A stretch of 64,000 nt of DNA from Bradyrhizobium sp. Ec3.3 (GCF_000472925.1 NZ_AXAS01000008.1:1-64000); one strand, 5' to 3'; shown: positions 41,836 through 52,660, numbered from the stretch's first letter. Notes: a model not told the origin generated them from the sequence alone. Program-made: numbers and translations.

Positions 41836-42795
41836 ATGAGTCAGTATGTCCTGCGTCGCGTCTTGATCGCCATTCCGAGCCTGCTCGGCATCTCGCTCGT
41901 GTTGTTCGTGGTGCTGGCGCTTGCTCCGGGCGATCCGTTCTCGGAGCTGGCGACCAATCCGAACGTGCCGGCCGAAGTCGCAGCCTCCCTTCGGGCGAAG
42001 TTCGGCCTCGATGATCCGATCTATCTTCGCTACCTGCACTGGATCTCGGCCATGGCGCATGGCGACTGGGGCTTCTCCTTCGTCAGTCGGATGAACGTCG
42101 ACCAGCTCATCCTCCAGCGCCTGCCGGCGACGCTCTACGTGGTCGGCTCGGCGCAGATCCTGGCGCTCCTGATCGCCATACCCGTCGGCGTCTACGCGGC
42201 GACCAAGCCATATTCGCTGTTCGACCAGATCGCCAACACGCTCGCCTTCGTCGGCTTCTCGCTGCCGACCTTCTTTACCGGCATCCTGTTCATCCTGATC
42301 TTCTCGGTCACGCTGGACTGGCTGCCCCTGGTCTACACCACCGATGTCAAGGGGACCGGGATCCACTGGGTGCTCGAGATGATCCGGCAGGCGATTATGC
42401 CTGTGGCGGTGCTCGGCCTGTTCCAGGCGGCTTCCATGACGCGCTTCGTGCGCTCGGCGATGCTCGATGTGATCCGGCTCGATTACGTCACCACCGCCCG
42501 CGCCAAGGGGCTCGGACAGGCCAAGGTGATCGTCAAGCACGTGATGCGCAACGCGATGATCCCGGTCGTCACGCTCATTGCGTTGCAGATGCCGGCCGTG
42601 TTCGGCGGCGCCATCGTCACCGAGCAGATCTTCCGCATCCCCGGCATCGGCTCGCTGCTCATTTCCTCCATCCTCGCCAACGACACGCCGGTGGTGATGG
42701 CCGTCACCTTCGTCTTCGCGTGCCTCGTTGTGCTGTTCAATCTCATCGCGGACGTCCTGTATGGCTGGCTTGACCCTCGCATCTCCCTCCGCTGA
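41836..42795 (+). CDS. ABC transporter permease, DppB-type
   Basis: 319 residues, six membrane helices, beginning MSQYVLRRVLIAIPSLLGIS as in all DppB-type permeases. The cytoplasmic loop for ATPase contact is DYVTTARAKGLGQAKVIVKHVMRNA (EAA motif). The end overlaps the next permease gene by 35 bp. Confidence 0.9.
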   Translation: MSQYVLRRVLIAIPSLLGISLVLFVVLALAPGDPFSELATNPNVPAEVAASLRAKFGLDDPIYLRYLHWISAMAHGDWGFSFVSRMNVDQLILQRLPATLYVVGSAQILALLIAIPVGVYAATKPYSLFDQIANTLAFVGFSLPTFFTGILFILIFSVTLDWLPLVYTTDVKGTGIHWVLEMIRQAIMPVAVLGLFQAASMTRFVRSAMLDVIRLDYVTTARAKGLGQAKVIVKHVMRNAMIPVVTLIALQMPAVFGGAIVTEQIFRIPGIGSLLISSILANDTPVVMAVTFVFACLVVLFNLIADVLYGWLDPRISLR

Positions 42796-43689
42796 GACGG
42801 CCACCGAGCGGGCCGCCTACTCGCCCTGGCGCGAGACGTGGCGGCGTTTTCGCCGCCATCGGCTCGCCGTGCTCAGCGCGTTCCTGCTGCTGCTCCTGAT
42901 CCTTGCGGTGCTGGTCGGCCCGTTGCTCTGGCGGGTCAAGATCAACGATATCGACATCGTGGCTGGGCTCCAGGGACCCTCGCTCGCCCACCCCTTCGGC
43001 ACCGACGATCTCGGCCAGGACCTGCTGGCGCGCATGATCTACGGCGGCCGCATCTCGCTTGCGGTGGGCCTTGCCGCGATGCTGGTCTCGGTATTCGTCG
43101 GCACGCTGATCGGCGCGCTCGCCGGCATGTCGCGCGGTGCGCTCGGACATGGCCTGATGTGGCTCACCGATCTCTTCCTGTCGCTGCCGCCATTGCCGCT
43201 CTTGCTCCTGCTCATCTATCTCTTCCGCGACGGGCTGAAGGCGATGTTCGGCCCCGAAGGCGGCATCTTCATCCTGATCGTGCTCGTGATCGGCGGCCTG
43301 CGCTGGATGCCGGTCGCCCGTCTCGTGCGCGCGCAGTTCCTGTCGATCCGCGAGAAGGAATTTGTCGAGGCGGCACGCGCGCTCGGGGCGAGCCCGGTGC
43401 GGCAGGTGGTGCGCCACATCCTGCCCAATGCCGTGGGGCCGGTAATCATTGCTGGCACCATCGACGTCGCGGCCGCGATCATCGCGGAATCGACGCTGTC
43501 CTTCCTCGGCCTCGGCTTTCCGCCGGATACCCCGACCTGGGGACGGCTGCTCTATGATGCCAAGGATTTTCTCGACATCGGCCCGCACTGGGCGCTCTTT
43601 CCGGGCAGCGCGATCTTCATCGCGGTGGTCGCCATCAACTTTATCGGCGACGGCCTGCGTGACGCGCTCGATGCGCGACGGGTGATCTG

Positions 43690-43690
<1 letters not shown>
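42761..43690 (+). CDS. ABC transporter permease, DppC-type
   Basis: 309 residues from the ATG at 42761, inside the end of the preceding gene. N-terminal cytoplasmic part WRETWRRFRRHRLAVLSAFL, then HPFGTDDLGQDLLARMIYGGR, characteristic of DppC, and the EAA loop EFVEAARALGASPVRQVVRHILPNA. Its stop overlaps the start of the first ATPase gene. Confidence 0.9.
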
Positions 43691-44666
<976 letters not shown>

Positions 44667-44670
<4 letters not shown>

Positions 44671-45635
44671 GCGAACCCTTGCTGCGGGTCTCGGGCCTCA
44701 AGAAGCATTTTCCTGTGCTCGGCGGCCTGTTGTCACGCCAGGTCGGCAGCGTCTATGCGGTCGACGGCGTGTCGTTCTCGGTCAATCGCGGCGAGACGCT
44801 TGGTCTCGTCGGCGAATCCGGCTGCGGCAAGTCCACGACGGGACGCTGCGTGCTGCGCCTGATCGAGCCGACCGACGGCGAGGTGGTGTTCGACGGCCAG
44901 GACGTGCGCAAGCTCGGCGGCAATGATCTGCGCGCGATGCGGCGGAACATGCAGCTCGTGTTCCAGGACCCGTTCGCCTCGCTCAATCCGCGCATGACCG
45001 TGGGCGCGATCCTCGGCGAGGCCTTCACCATCCATAACCTTGCGTCATCGGCCAAGGAGCGCGAGGAGCGCGTAGCAGGCCTCCTGGTGAAGGTCGGGTT
45101 GAAGGCCGAGCACATGCGGCGCTACCCGCACGAATTCTCCGGCGGCCAGCGCCAGCGCATCGTGATTGCACGCGCGCTCGCGGTCGAGCCGAAACTGATC
45201 GTCTGCGACGAGCCGGTCTCCGCGCTCGACGTCTCGATCCAGGCGCAGGTGATCAACCTCTTGGAGGATCTCCAGGCCGAGCTGAACCTCACTTATCTCT
45301 TCGTCGCGCACGACCTCTCGGTGGTCGAGCACATCTCCGACCGCGTGGCCGTGATGTATCTCGGCCGCATCGTCGAACTCGCGAAAGCGAGCGATCTCTA
45401 CCGCAACCCGCAGCATCCCTATACCAAGGCGCTGCTCTCGGCCGTGCCGGTGCCCGATCCCAAGCTCAAGCGCAACCGCATCCGCCTCAAGGGCGACGTA
45501 CCGAGCCCGATGAATCCGCCAAAGGGCTGTCACTTCCACACCCGCTGCCCGATTGCCCAGCCGCGCTGCTCAGAGAGCGCGCCGGAGCTGAAGGAAGGGG
45601 CGGGCGGTCACGCCGTGGCGTGTCATCTGGTCTGA
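44667..45635 (+). CDS. ABC transporter ATP-binding protein, DppF-type
   Basis: 322 residues from the ATG at 44667. Walker [24 protein letters not shown], signature [15 protein letters not shown], Walker [14 protein letters not shown], followed by [11 protein letters not shown]. The C-terminal cysteine motif is present ([16 protein letters not shown]). With the preceding four genes it makes a complete importer for a peptide-like or related substrate. Confidence 0.9.
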
Positions 45636-45701
45636 CGGATGCGCTGAGTCACAGCGGTCCAACGCAAATGCAATGCGTGCACCGGCACGGGATTTCAGCG
45701 A

Positions 45702-46607
45702 ATGAATGCGTTCGAGTTAGGCACTTCGATCGATTCTCTACCATTCGTCGACGGAAAGCCAACGCTGTGCGCGGCCTTTTATGTGACCCTTTATTTTGAA
45801 GACGGGCACCTCGAAGAAAAGCGCCAAGCCTGTATCGACTTGTTCGAGGATTACTCCAAAATGGGTGGAGAGGCGTTCAAGTGGCGTTGGTGTACTGATC
45901 CCAAGAGCCACAGATGGAGGCGTTTTGCACCAGACTATCACCCCCGCTGCTGGCACTTGGAGCTACAGGGAAACGTCTGGCAGTACTGCTATCACTCTGG
46001 CGAGACCTACGACAACTGTACGCCTTGGCGAATCTGCGCATTCGGCTATCCATTGTCGGCTCCGGGACACAAGTTGAGTTACTTCAATGCTGCCTGGCCG
46101 GTCAGCTGGCTTACAGACTTCTCTTCTTCCAAGGTAGCTACGTTCGTTGAAAATTGGTGCGCGCGTCTTCAGCCGTTGCATGGTAGCGGCGGCATTTGTG
46201 TCTTGTCCCCGCTTGACACAACGAGGGAGGCGCAGATGGCACCGCATGTGCGCGGTTTAGCGGGGCGATTTCCAGGTGTGGAGGTCGATTATCCAGCTAG
46301 CCATGCGCTTTACCTCCAAGACGGCATCAAGGGCGTCAATTGGCTAACTTGTCTTGGAGAACGCTGGATCGCGAAATTGGGAGGGGTGTCCAATTTCAAG
46401 AGCGCTCTAAGTGAGGAGCTGACCCTTCATGAGTATGCAGGCGGCGTGCTAATTCAGGCTGGTGCAATGCCTCAGATCGGGGACGCCTGCCTTCCGCAAT
46501 ACCGGCGGATGTCTCGTCTCCTGAAGCCGGTTCGTGTCCAGGATCATGGTTCCTTTCCCGGATTTGACAAAGAGGCTACCCGAGCGTGGTTCAATCGCTT
46601 CGACTAG
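45702..46607 (+). CDS. DUF3396 (type VI immunity-like) protein
   Basis: 301 residues. Features of DUF3396: LCAAFYVTLYFEDGHLEEKR near the N-terminus, FKWRWCTDP, HPRCWHLELQGN, and a C-terminal half with YLQDGIKGVNWLTCLGERWIAKLGG and GVLIQAGAMPQIGD. Members of this family include immunity proteins encoded beside type VI secretion effectors. No effector or secretion gene is nearby, so it may be an orphan immunity gene. Base composition is lower in GC than the transporter operon before it, which suggests transfer. Confidence 0.65.
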   Translation: MNAFELGTSIDSLPFVDGKPTLCAAFYVTLYFEDGHLEEKRQACIDLFEDYSKMGGEAFKWRWCTDPKSHRWRRFAPDYHPRCWHLELQGNVWQYCYHSGETYDNCTPWRICAFGYPLSAPGHKLSYFNAAWPVSWLTDFSSSKVATFVENWCARLQPLHGSGGICVLSPLDTTREAQMAPHVRGLAGRFPGVEVDYPASHALYLQDGIKGVNWLTCLGERWIAKLGGVSNFKSALSEELTLHEYAGGVLIQAGAMPQIGDACLPQYRRMSRLLKPVRVQDHGSFPGFDKEATRAWFNRFD

Positions 46608-46677
46608 GTGATACATCGCCCTGAAAATCCTTGGCGGCGTGTCAACTGGCTTGACGAAGCAGCACGCCGGTGAAGGC

Positions 46678-46762
46678 CTAGAGAAGGTCGTAGTCCGAAA
46701 GTGCCTGCCTGAAGGCCTTCGCAGAGGTGTGTCAGAGCTGCGTGCCGTCGCGATTGGCGCGC
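46678..46762 (-). pseudogene. HAD hydrolase tail, outer copy
   Basis: Reading toward the TAG at 46680-46678 gives HTSAKAFRQALSDYDLL. The corresponding bases of the inner copy give HTSTAAFRQALADYGLR. This is a second, shorter C-terminus of the same HAD-type protein. Confidence 0.55.
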
Positions 46763-46990
46763 TTACCGCTTGTCGCGCAGGCCGTAATCCGCAAGTGCCT
46801 GCCGGAAAGCCGCTGTCGACGTGTGGTGATGAGCGAACAGGCCTGCTTCCCGCGCGCCGGCGACATTCTCCGCGAGGTCGTCGACGAAAAGAACCGCCTC
46901 ACGCCTCGCCCGCAGCTCCGACAGGCAAAGGCGGTAGCATCGCGGGTCCGGCTTCGCCGCCTTGAACTGGGCGGAGGTGTAGGAGCTGGC
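46763..46990 (-). pseudogene. HAD-family hydrolase, C-terminal fragment
   Basis: On the minus strand YTSAQFKAAKPDPRCYRLCL is followed by EAVLFVDDLAENVAGAREAG and the tail to the TAA at 46765-46763. KPDPRxY and VDDLxENVxGAxxxG are the third and fourth motifs of HAD hydrolases. The N-terminal half with the nucleophilic Asp is absent; at about 46990 the sequence passes into the sensor gene, in another frame. Confidence 0.75.
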
Positions 46991-47930
46991 GAACCAGGGA
47001 GAAGCCGATCACAGCGATCAGCAGGACGAGGCCAACGACGTAGGTCATTCGCACGGCGGCCGCCCGGCGCCAGGGGGCTAGCACGTCATCCTGCGACTTG
47101 CTCGCGAGCACCATCAGGGGGTGTTGGTCGCTTCGTTGATAGTAACTCAAGCGCTGCACGCCATCGAGCGGCGACTTGAAATAGTAGACAGAGGCGGCGG
47201 GCCGGCTGCTCCACTGTTTGAACAACGGTGCATTGGACAAGTCACGTCCGACATAGCTTGCGCTCTCGTCGTGGCTGCGCGCCAGCATGATGCCGTCATT
47301 GTTGAGCAGCGACGCCGAGCCGTTCGCTCCGACGTCGAATCGCTCATAGAACTTGACGAAATAGGCCACGTCGATCGTGATCAGGGCGACGCCGGCAAAA
47401 CTGCCGTCAGGATGGTTGAAGCGCCGCGATGCCGTGACGATCCACTGGCCGCCGGAACGGCTCCTGATCGGCCGGCCGATCAGGGTGCTGCGGTCCGTCG
47501 AGGCACGATGACGCTGAAAATATTCCCGGTCGCTGTTGTTGAACTTGGAGAAGTCGATCTGCTCGGTCGTGGCGAGCCATCGGCCGGTTTCGTCATAGAC
47601 GAAGATGCCGCGGATGCGATCCGATGATTTGCGGGTGGGCAGATAGGCCTGGAGCTTTGAAATCGTGTCGGGTCCCGTTCCATCGAGCTCGAGCCGATGG
47701 ACGAGGCCGACCAGGAGCGTATCGGCAAGCTCGAATGTGTCGTCCGCATGCTGCACTAGCGAGTGGGCGAGATTGGCCACGTCCACTTCGGCATTCCTGA
47801 GCTCGGCGTTCCGCGTCTCCCATTCGCGCCAGCCGCTCAAGGCCAGAATGGCGATGCAGATCAGCACCACGAATCCCGCCGCCCAGAACGGCAGGCGGGT
47901 TTTGCCGAGTTCGCCACGGCTTGTGGGCAT
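46899..47930 (-). CDS. Cache-domain sensor protein, output domain lost
   Basis: About 343 residues from the ATG at 47930 (GGAG upstream). Membrane helix WAAGFVVLICIAILALSGW, a periplasmic double-Cache (PDC) sensor (LAHSLVQHADDTFELADTLL, IRGIFVYDETGRWLATTEQI, NSDREYFQRHRASTD, GVALITIDVAYFVKFYERFD, NGSASLLNNDGIMLARS), and a second membrane helix VVGLVLLIAVIGFSLV. In family members a GGDEF, histidine kinase or chemotaxis output domain follows. Here the frame runs into a HAD-gene fragment and stops after LLHLRPVQGGEAG, so the signal has no output. Probably non-functional. Confidence 0.75.
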   Translation of the reverse strand: MPTSRGELGKTRLPFWAAGFVVLICIAILALSGWREWETRNAELRNAEVDVANLAHSLVQHADDTFELADTLLVGLVHRLELDGTGPDTISKLQAYLPTRKSSDRIRGIFVYDETGRWLATTEQIDFSKFNNSDREYFQRHRASTDRSTLIGRPIRSRSGGQWIVTASRRFNHPDGSFAGVALITIDVAYFVKFYERFDVGANGSASLLNNDGIMLARSHDESASYVGRDLSNAPLFKQWSSRPAASVYYFKSPLDGVQRLSYYQRSDQHPLMVLASKSQDDVLAPWRRAAAVRMTYVVGLVLLIAVIGFSLVRQLLHLRPVQGGEAGPAMLPPLPVGAAGEA

Positions 47931-48111
47931 CCGGTTTGCTCCGATTCGGCGCAAACCTCTCACTGTCGCCTTAACGGCTTGTTGCATCATCCGCGCTGAT
48001 TGCACGGAGTCCGTACTCGAGCGGACGATTCCCCGATGTTTCGACGGATTATCGTGGGGCGACGTTAACCGTGCCGCGGCTCGCGCAGCGGTCGCGCTTT
48101 TTGTGCCAGGC

Positions 48112-48333
48112 TCACGCTTCCAGCGTGAAGCCGACGCGCAGCGTGACCTGGTAGTGTCGGACGGTGCCGTTCTCGATATGGCCGCGCGTCTGCACGACCT
48201 CGAACCATTTCATCTCACGGATGGTTTTTGCAGCGCGGCTGATCGCGTTCTGGATCGCGTCCTCGATCGACTTTTCCGACGATCCGACCAGTTCCAGGAT
48301 CTTGTAGACGTGATCCTTGTCTTGAGCGGGCAT
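48112..48333 (-). CDS. Dodecin family protein
   Basis: 73 residues: [60 protein letters not shown]. This matches dodecin over its whole length, including the Trp used for flavin stacking in flavin-binding dodecins. Dodecins form hollow dodecamers that store riboflavin-type cofactors or CoA. Single-gene unit. Confidence 0.9.
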   Translation of the reverse strand: MPAQDKDHVYKILELVGSSEKSIEDAIQNAISRAAKTIREMKWFEVVQTRGHIENGTVRHYQVTLRVGFTLEA

Positions 48334-48453
48334 GACGAACCTCCATGAGTGGCGGCAGGGCGCAAGTCAGGATTTCCGTCTGTAGAGACTAAACTGCGCC
48401 TGAACGAAGTCCAGAGGTGAACTCGGGTGAACGCGCAGCCTGCACGCGGGTTT

Positions 48454-49746
48454 CTAGTCGGGCACATGGAGGGCATCGCCGAGGGCACTGCGCGGCAGGT
48501 GACCCGCGCTGCCGTCATGAACGGCTGCCTCATCGCGCAACAGCCATCGCAGCTGCAGCGCGAGCACGGCCATCAAGGCAAAGCCGGCCATGGCGGGCGC
48601 GGCTTGCTGACCCGACGCCTGCGTCGACAGCACGAGCCCATAGGCGCCGGCGAGCAGGATCAGCCCGAACAGGGTGCTGCGTTCGCGCGGCGTCGCGATG
48701 CGGGCAAGGTCGGGCAGGGCGAGCGCAAGGCCGATCCCCAGTATCGGCAGGTCGTAGTCGTAGGCGTAGGGGCTGATCATCACCGAGGCCATCGCGGTGA
48801 CGCCGAGCGCGAAGGCGGGGGAGATCGCGCGATAAGCGCCGAGCACGACTGCTAGCAGCGCAAGGGCCGCGACGCCGACCTGTGCCCAGAAGTCACCCGC
48901 AGCCGGAATGCCTGCCGTATGCAGTGCCGCAAAGGCCGAGATCATCCGGAAGAGCTGATAGTGACCTTGATCGAGATAGCTCGCCGATTCCTTCACCGAG
49001 CCGATCAGCGCGCTCCAGATTTGCGGTCCGAAGATGAGCGTGCAAACAAGCGAGCTCACCAGGACCACTGTTCCGGCAGCGGCAACCGCAGTCCAGCGGC
49101 GCGTCGCCAGCAGATAGACGGCGGCGGCAATCGCAAGGTGCGGCTTGATCACCATCGCGCCGAGCGCAAGGCCTGCAAGCACCGGGCGCTTCTGCAAGGT
49201 GAGGCAGAACAGGCCGATCAGCGCACCGGTAAGAAAGCCGTTCTGGCCGCAGCCGATCGTGACCGAGAGCGCGGGAAACGAGATGATCAGGACTTGCACG
49301 AGATTCTCGCGAGCGATCGCGCGCAGCGTGACGAGATAGAGCGCGAGCGTTACCGCGGTGAACAACAGATACGCTGCGCCGACCGGCAGCAAAGCGAGCG
49401 GCGCAAGCAGCAGGTCGAATTGCGGCGGATAGGTCCAGGGCATCACCCCGGTCGTGCCGCCAGCCGCCTCCCCCTGCATCCTGCCGAAGGTCGCGAGCCG
49501 ATAGACCTCGCCGACATCGCCGAGCCAGACCCGCTGCGCCACGATGTGAAACGCGTCGAAATCGGCGAGCTCGCGCAAGTGCCAGGGACCGACCCGCGCG
49601 AACCAGAACATCTTGACGGCAACGAGCGCCGCCAGCGCTGCGAGGATAACGCGCACATAGATCGCCCGCCGCGACGGCGAGGACTGAATCTGCTCCAGCG
49701 CTTCGGCAAGCATGACGATCTCGGGCCCGGCGGCGGCGTGCAGCAC
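48454..49746 (-). CDS. GT87 (DUF2029) membrane glycosyltransferase
   Basis: Up to 430 residues from a GTG at 49746; an ATG at 49713 is an equally possible start. About ten membrane helices, the periplasmic DFDAFHIVAQRVWLGDVGEVY loop after helix one with its acidic residues, PWTYPPQFDLLLAPLALLP, and KPHLAIAAAVYLLATRRW agree with the DUF2029/GT87 family, which includes mannosyltransferases using polyprenyl-phosphate sugars. The acceptor is unknown. Confidence 0.8.
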   Translation of the reverse strand: MLHAAAGPEIVMLAEALEQIQSSPSRRAIYVRVILAALAALVAVKMFWFARVGPWHLRELADFDAFHIVAQRVWLGDVGEVYRLATFGRMQGEAAGGTTGVMPWTYPPQFDLLLAPLALLPVGAAYLLFTAVTLALYLVTLRAIARENLVQVLIISFPALSVTIGCGQNGFLTGALIGLFCLTLQKRPVLAGLALGAMVIKPHLAIAAAVYLLATRRWTAVAAAGTVVLVSSLVCTLIFGPQIWSALIGSVKESASYLDQGHYQLFRMISAFAALHTAGIPAAGDFWAQVGVAALALLAVVLGAYRAISPAFALGVTAMASVMISPYAYDYDLPILGIGLALALPDLARIATPRERSTLFGLILLAGAYGLVLSTQASGQQAAPAMAGFALMAVLALQLRWLLRDEAAVHDGSAGHLPRSALGDALHVPD

Positions 49747-49835
49747 CCTGCATCGCCCATCAGGCCCAAGATTGCCGTGCGAGGCTTAAAGGACGGTAAC
49801 GAACCTGAAAGGATTTTGCGACCGCGAGGCGCGGC

Positions 49836-50030
49836 CTATCGGCCTTGCGAGCGGGCCTCGCGCGCCAGCCGTTCCGCCCTCAGCCGCTCCATGTTGGAAT
49901 AGAGCGCCTTCTGCGCAGCCTCATGCTCACGCATGGCCTGCTCCGCGTCAGCCCGTCGTGCCTCATCGCGCGCCCTGCGCTCGTCAGGCGTGAGAATGCG
50001 GGGCGGTCGTACCGAATGATCAACTGTCAT
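49836..50030 (-). CDS. Small helical hypothetical protein
   Basis: 64 residues from the ATG at 50030 (MTVDHSVRPPRILTPDERRA); an upstream extension is unlikely. The rest is one highly charged helix (RDEARRADAEQAMREHEAAQ, MERLRAERLAREA), probably a coiled coil. Common in Bradyrhizobium; function unknown. Confidence 0.55.
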   Translation of the reverse strand: MTVDHSVRPPRILTPDERRARDEARRADAEQAMREHEAAQKALYSNMERLRAERLAREARSQGR

Positions 50031-50085
50031 GGGAACATAACGCACGGCAGGCCGGCGGGTTCCCATTGCCCACCATGCGCTTAAA

Positions 50086-50628
50086 CTAGCGCCAGCGCCC
50101 GAAGTCACCGGTCGGATCCTCAGGTTCGCGCTTCTCCGGCCAGAAATCGCCGGTTGGGCCGGCCGGCCCGCGCTCGCGCATCTGCTCCGCTACCTTGCAC
50201 ACCTTTGTCAGCATCGTCTCGGTATTCTTGTGGCCGCTCTTGAGCTGGTCGGTAATCCCCGTCGGAATCCCGCATGTCGTCGCATGCGAATCCACAAATT
50301 TGATGAGACCGCTCTCGGCCTGGCTGAAATCCCCGATCAGCTTGCAGGCTTCATCCGGCGGCGCATGCCGATCGCTGGCGGACTTGATCAGCTTGCCTCG
50401 CCTTTCGGCCTCTTCGCGCAGGGGAAGAAATTCTTTCCTGCATTCGTCAGCGATCGATGGTGGCTTGATGCCGGACAGTGGCGCGGTTGCGGCTCTCGTG
50501 CCGCTCGTGGCCGTGCCGTCCGGCCCGTTCGTCTGCCCGGGTAACGGATCCTGCGCCTGTACGCCAGCCGCGGTAATGGCCAGGATCGCGGAAACTGCAA
50601 ACGAGTTTATGAGGCTGCGTGAGGTCAA
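50086..50628 (-). CDS. Secreted hypothetical protein
   Basis: 180 residues. Signal peptide (LINSFAVSAILAITAAGVQA), low-complexity segment, then a helical domain with four cysteines (IADECRKEFLPLREEAERRG, DEACKLIGDFSQAESGLIKF, ATTCGIPTGITDQLKSGHKN, LTKVCKVAEQM), which could form two disulfides. Bradyrhizobium-type periplasmic protein without known function. The C-terminal tail has two similar blocks, PTGDFWPEKREPEDPTGDFG. Confidence 0.65.
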   Translation of the reverse strand: MTSRSLINSFAVSAILAITAAGVQAQDPLPGQTNGPDGTATSGTRAATAPLSGIKPPSIADECRKEFLPLREEAERRGKLIKSASDRHAPPDEACKLIGDFSQAESGLIKFVDSHATTCGIPTGITDQLKSGHKNTETMLTKVCKVAEQMRERGPAGPTGDFWPEKREPEDPTGDFGRWR

Positions 50629-50659
50629 CGCCGGTTCTCCGCCAGATGACGCGCGGATC

Positions 50660-51265
50660 CTACGGATCCAGCTCCGTATCCCAGTAGAGATAGTCGAGCC
50701 AGCTATCGTGCAGATAGTTCGGCGGGAAGAGGCGGCCGTTGCGGTGGAGCTGGTGGACGGTCGGCGCGAATGCCGTCTGCCTCGGAAACATCTTTGCCTG
50801 TGCCGGCGTCAGATTGCCCTTCCGCAAATTGCAGGGCGAGCAGGCCGCGACCACGTTCTCCCAGGTGGTCTGACCGCCTTTGCTGCGCGGGATGATGTGA
50901 TCGAAAGTGAGGTCTTCGGGCGAGCCGCAATATTGGCAATTGAAGCGGTCGCGCAGGAAGACGTTGAAACGGGTGAAGGCAGGATGGGTGGTCGGCTTGA
51001 CGAAGGATTTGAGCGAGACGACGCTCGGCAGCTGCATCTCCAGCGTCGGACTTCGTACCGCCTGGTCGTAATGCGCGACGATGTTGACGCGATCGAGAAA
51101 CACCGCCTTGATCGCGTCCTGCCACGACCAGAGAGACAGCGGGTAGTAGCTCAGCGGCCGGAAGTCCGCATTCAGCACCAAGACCGGCCAACTGCCTTGC
51201 GAGACATGTGCGTTCAAGTAACGCTCCTGGCCTCCATATCGCTGCGAAGCAGCATGTGTTGACAT
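50660..51265 (-). CDS. HNH endonuclease
   Basis: 201 residues. Core: RFNCQYCGSPEDLTFDHIIP, RSKGGQTTWENVVAACSPCN, LRKGNLTPAQAKM. The CxxC pairs bind a structural zinc, and DHI, the Asn of ENV and the later His/Asn build the HNH active site. The N-terminal LVLNADFRPLSYYPLSLWSW is typical of a housekeeping group of bacterial HNH proteins present in most alphaproteobacteria, not of phage homing nucleases. Role unknown. Confidence 0.85.
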   Translation of the reverse strand: MSTHAASQRYGGQERYLNAHVSQGSWPVLVLNADFRPLSYYPLSLWSWQDAIKAVFLDRVNIVAHYDQAVRSPTLEMQLPSVVSLKSFVKPTTHPAFTRFNVFLRDRFNCQYCGSPEDLTFDHIIPRSKGGQTTWENVVAACSPCNLRKGNLTPAQAKMFPRQTAFAPTVHQLHRNGRLFPPNYLHDSWLDYLYWDTELDP

Positions 51266-51545
51266 ACTACATGCAGCGTGACGGGATTGTGAAGCCCGCT
51301 GAGCGACTTATTCAGGCCCGCCGCGCGCCGGAACGCGCTGCAAAAAAGCCGCTTTTCGGGGAAGCGCGACCGCCGCGCGCGTCGTCCGCCCGATCTGCCG
51401 TTCCCCGCCGGCGTGCCGCCGATGGCGCTGTTCCAGGACGAGTCGCCGGCGCGCCGCTCCGGGACAACAAGTCGTGATCAGGAAGGTATGCGGCACCGCA
51501 GCCCGGGGGACGATGACCTGCCGCTGCGTTCCCAATGACGCGTGG

Positions 51546-52517
51546 TCAGCGCACCCGCTCCAGCTTCTGTAGGCACCGCGTGGCGCGCACCACCGCCGGC
51601 ATCTCATCGTTCGGAAAGCTGGTCTTCCAGTCGGTGACGCCGACCTCGCCGACATAGATGTCGCCTTTCGAGTCCAGTGCGATGCCGTGCGGTGCCAAGA
51701 ACTTGCCGCTCGCGATTCCCGGGCCGTCCTCGCCACCGAGCCGCGCGATGCGCTTTCCCTTGGCATCGACGATCGACAGCCGCGGCCCGAGATTGGGCAC
51801 CTTGCGGTTGACGGCCATACCGGGCCCGAGTTCGCCGATCACGAAGGTTGGCTGCTTGCCGCCGCAGCAGCACAGCGCACAAGGCCGGTGCAGGTTGTTC
51901 CACTGCGTCTCGTATCGTCCGTTGCCGTCGAACACCTGCACGCGGTGGTTCTCGCGGTCGGCGACGTAGACATAACCGTCGGCATCGGCGGCGATGTTGT
52001 GAACGATGTTGAACTGCCCGGGATCGGTGCCGGGCTCGCCCCAGCTCATCATCAGCTTGCCGTCTGGCGTGAACTTGTGGACGCGCGCGTTGCCGTAGCC
52101 GTCGGAGACGTAGATCTCGCCGTTCGGCGACAGCGCGGTGTGGGTGCAGCGGTGAAACGGATCGCCGCTCATGAACGGCGCAGGCTTCTCGGGGATGCCG
52201 ATCGTCAGCAGCACCTTGCCGTCGGTCGTGCATTTGCGCACGGTGTGGTCGCCATCATCGGTGCAATAGAGATTGTCGTCGGCGTCGATATGCAGACCGT
52301 GCGCGCGGGCAAACAGTCCTTCGCCCCAGCTGCGCAGGAAATTGCCCTCGCGGTCGAGCACCACCATCGGATGGGCGCCGCGGTTGAAGACGTAGATGCG
52401 GTCCTTGCTGTCGACCGCGACGGAAGCGACATCCGTGAGCTGCCAGCCATCCGGCAGCTTCGCCCAGTTCTCGACGACACGGTAACGATGCTCGCCCGAG
52501 CCGAGTATGGCCGGCAT
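51546..52517 (-). CDS. NHL-repeat protein, peptidyl-hydroxyglycine amidating-lyase-like
   Basis: 323 residues forming a six-bladed propeller: repeated D-x-x-x-x-[IV]-Y-V-x-[DN] units (DSKDRIYVFNRG, DADDNLYCTDDGDHTVRKC, SPNGEIYVSDGYGNARVHKF, DADGYVYVADRENHRVQVFD, DSKGDIYVGEVGV). It resembles the lyase domain of peptidylglycine amidating enzymes, which splits alpha-hydroxyglycine, and many bacterial relatives of unknown substrate. No signal peptide seen. Confidence 0.8.
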   Translation of the reverse strand: MPAILGSGEHRYRVVENWAKLPDGWQLTDVASVAVDSKDRIYVFNRGAHPMVVLDREGNFLRSWGEGLFARAHGLHIDADDNLYCTDDGDHTVRKCTTDGKVLLTIGIPEKPAPFMSGDPFHRCTHTALSPNGEIYVSDGYGNARVHKFTPDGKLMMSWGEPGTDPGQFNIVHNIAADADGYVYVADRENHRVQVFDGNGRYETQWNNLHRPCALCCCGGKQPTFVIGELGPGMAVNRKVPNLGPRLSIVDAKGKRIARLGGEDGPGIASGKFLAPHGIALDSKGDIYVGEVGVTDWKTSFPNDEMPAVVRATRCLQKLERVR

Positions 52518-52565
52518 TGGTGTCCTCCCTCTTTTTGTCGCCGTAGCGCTTCCGTTGTACCCATA

Positions 52566-52654
52566 TCGTCATTGCGAGCGAAGCGAAGCAATCCAGTCTG
52601 TCTCTGCGAAACGATTCTGGATTGCTTCGTCGCAAGTGCTCCTCGCAATGACGA
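52566..52654. repeat. Palindromic interspersed element
   Basis: Arms TCGTCATTGCGAG (52566-52578) and CTCGCAATGACGA (52642-52654) are perfect; inner arms GAAGCAATCCAG (52585-52596) and CTGGATTGCTTC (52617-52628) are perfect as well. The sequence CGTCATTGCGAGCGAAGCGA is typical of a short palindromic family scattered between genes in Bradyrhizobium and Rhodopseudomonas. Confidence 0.85.
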
Positions 52655-52660
52655 TGGGGC

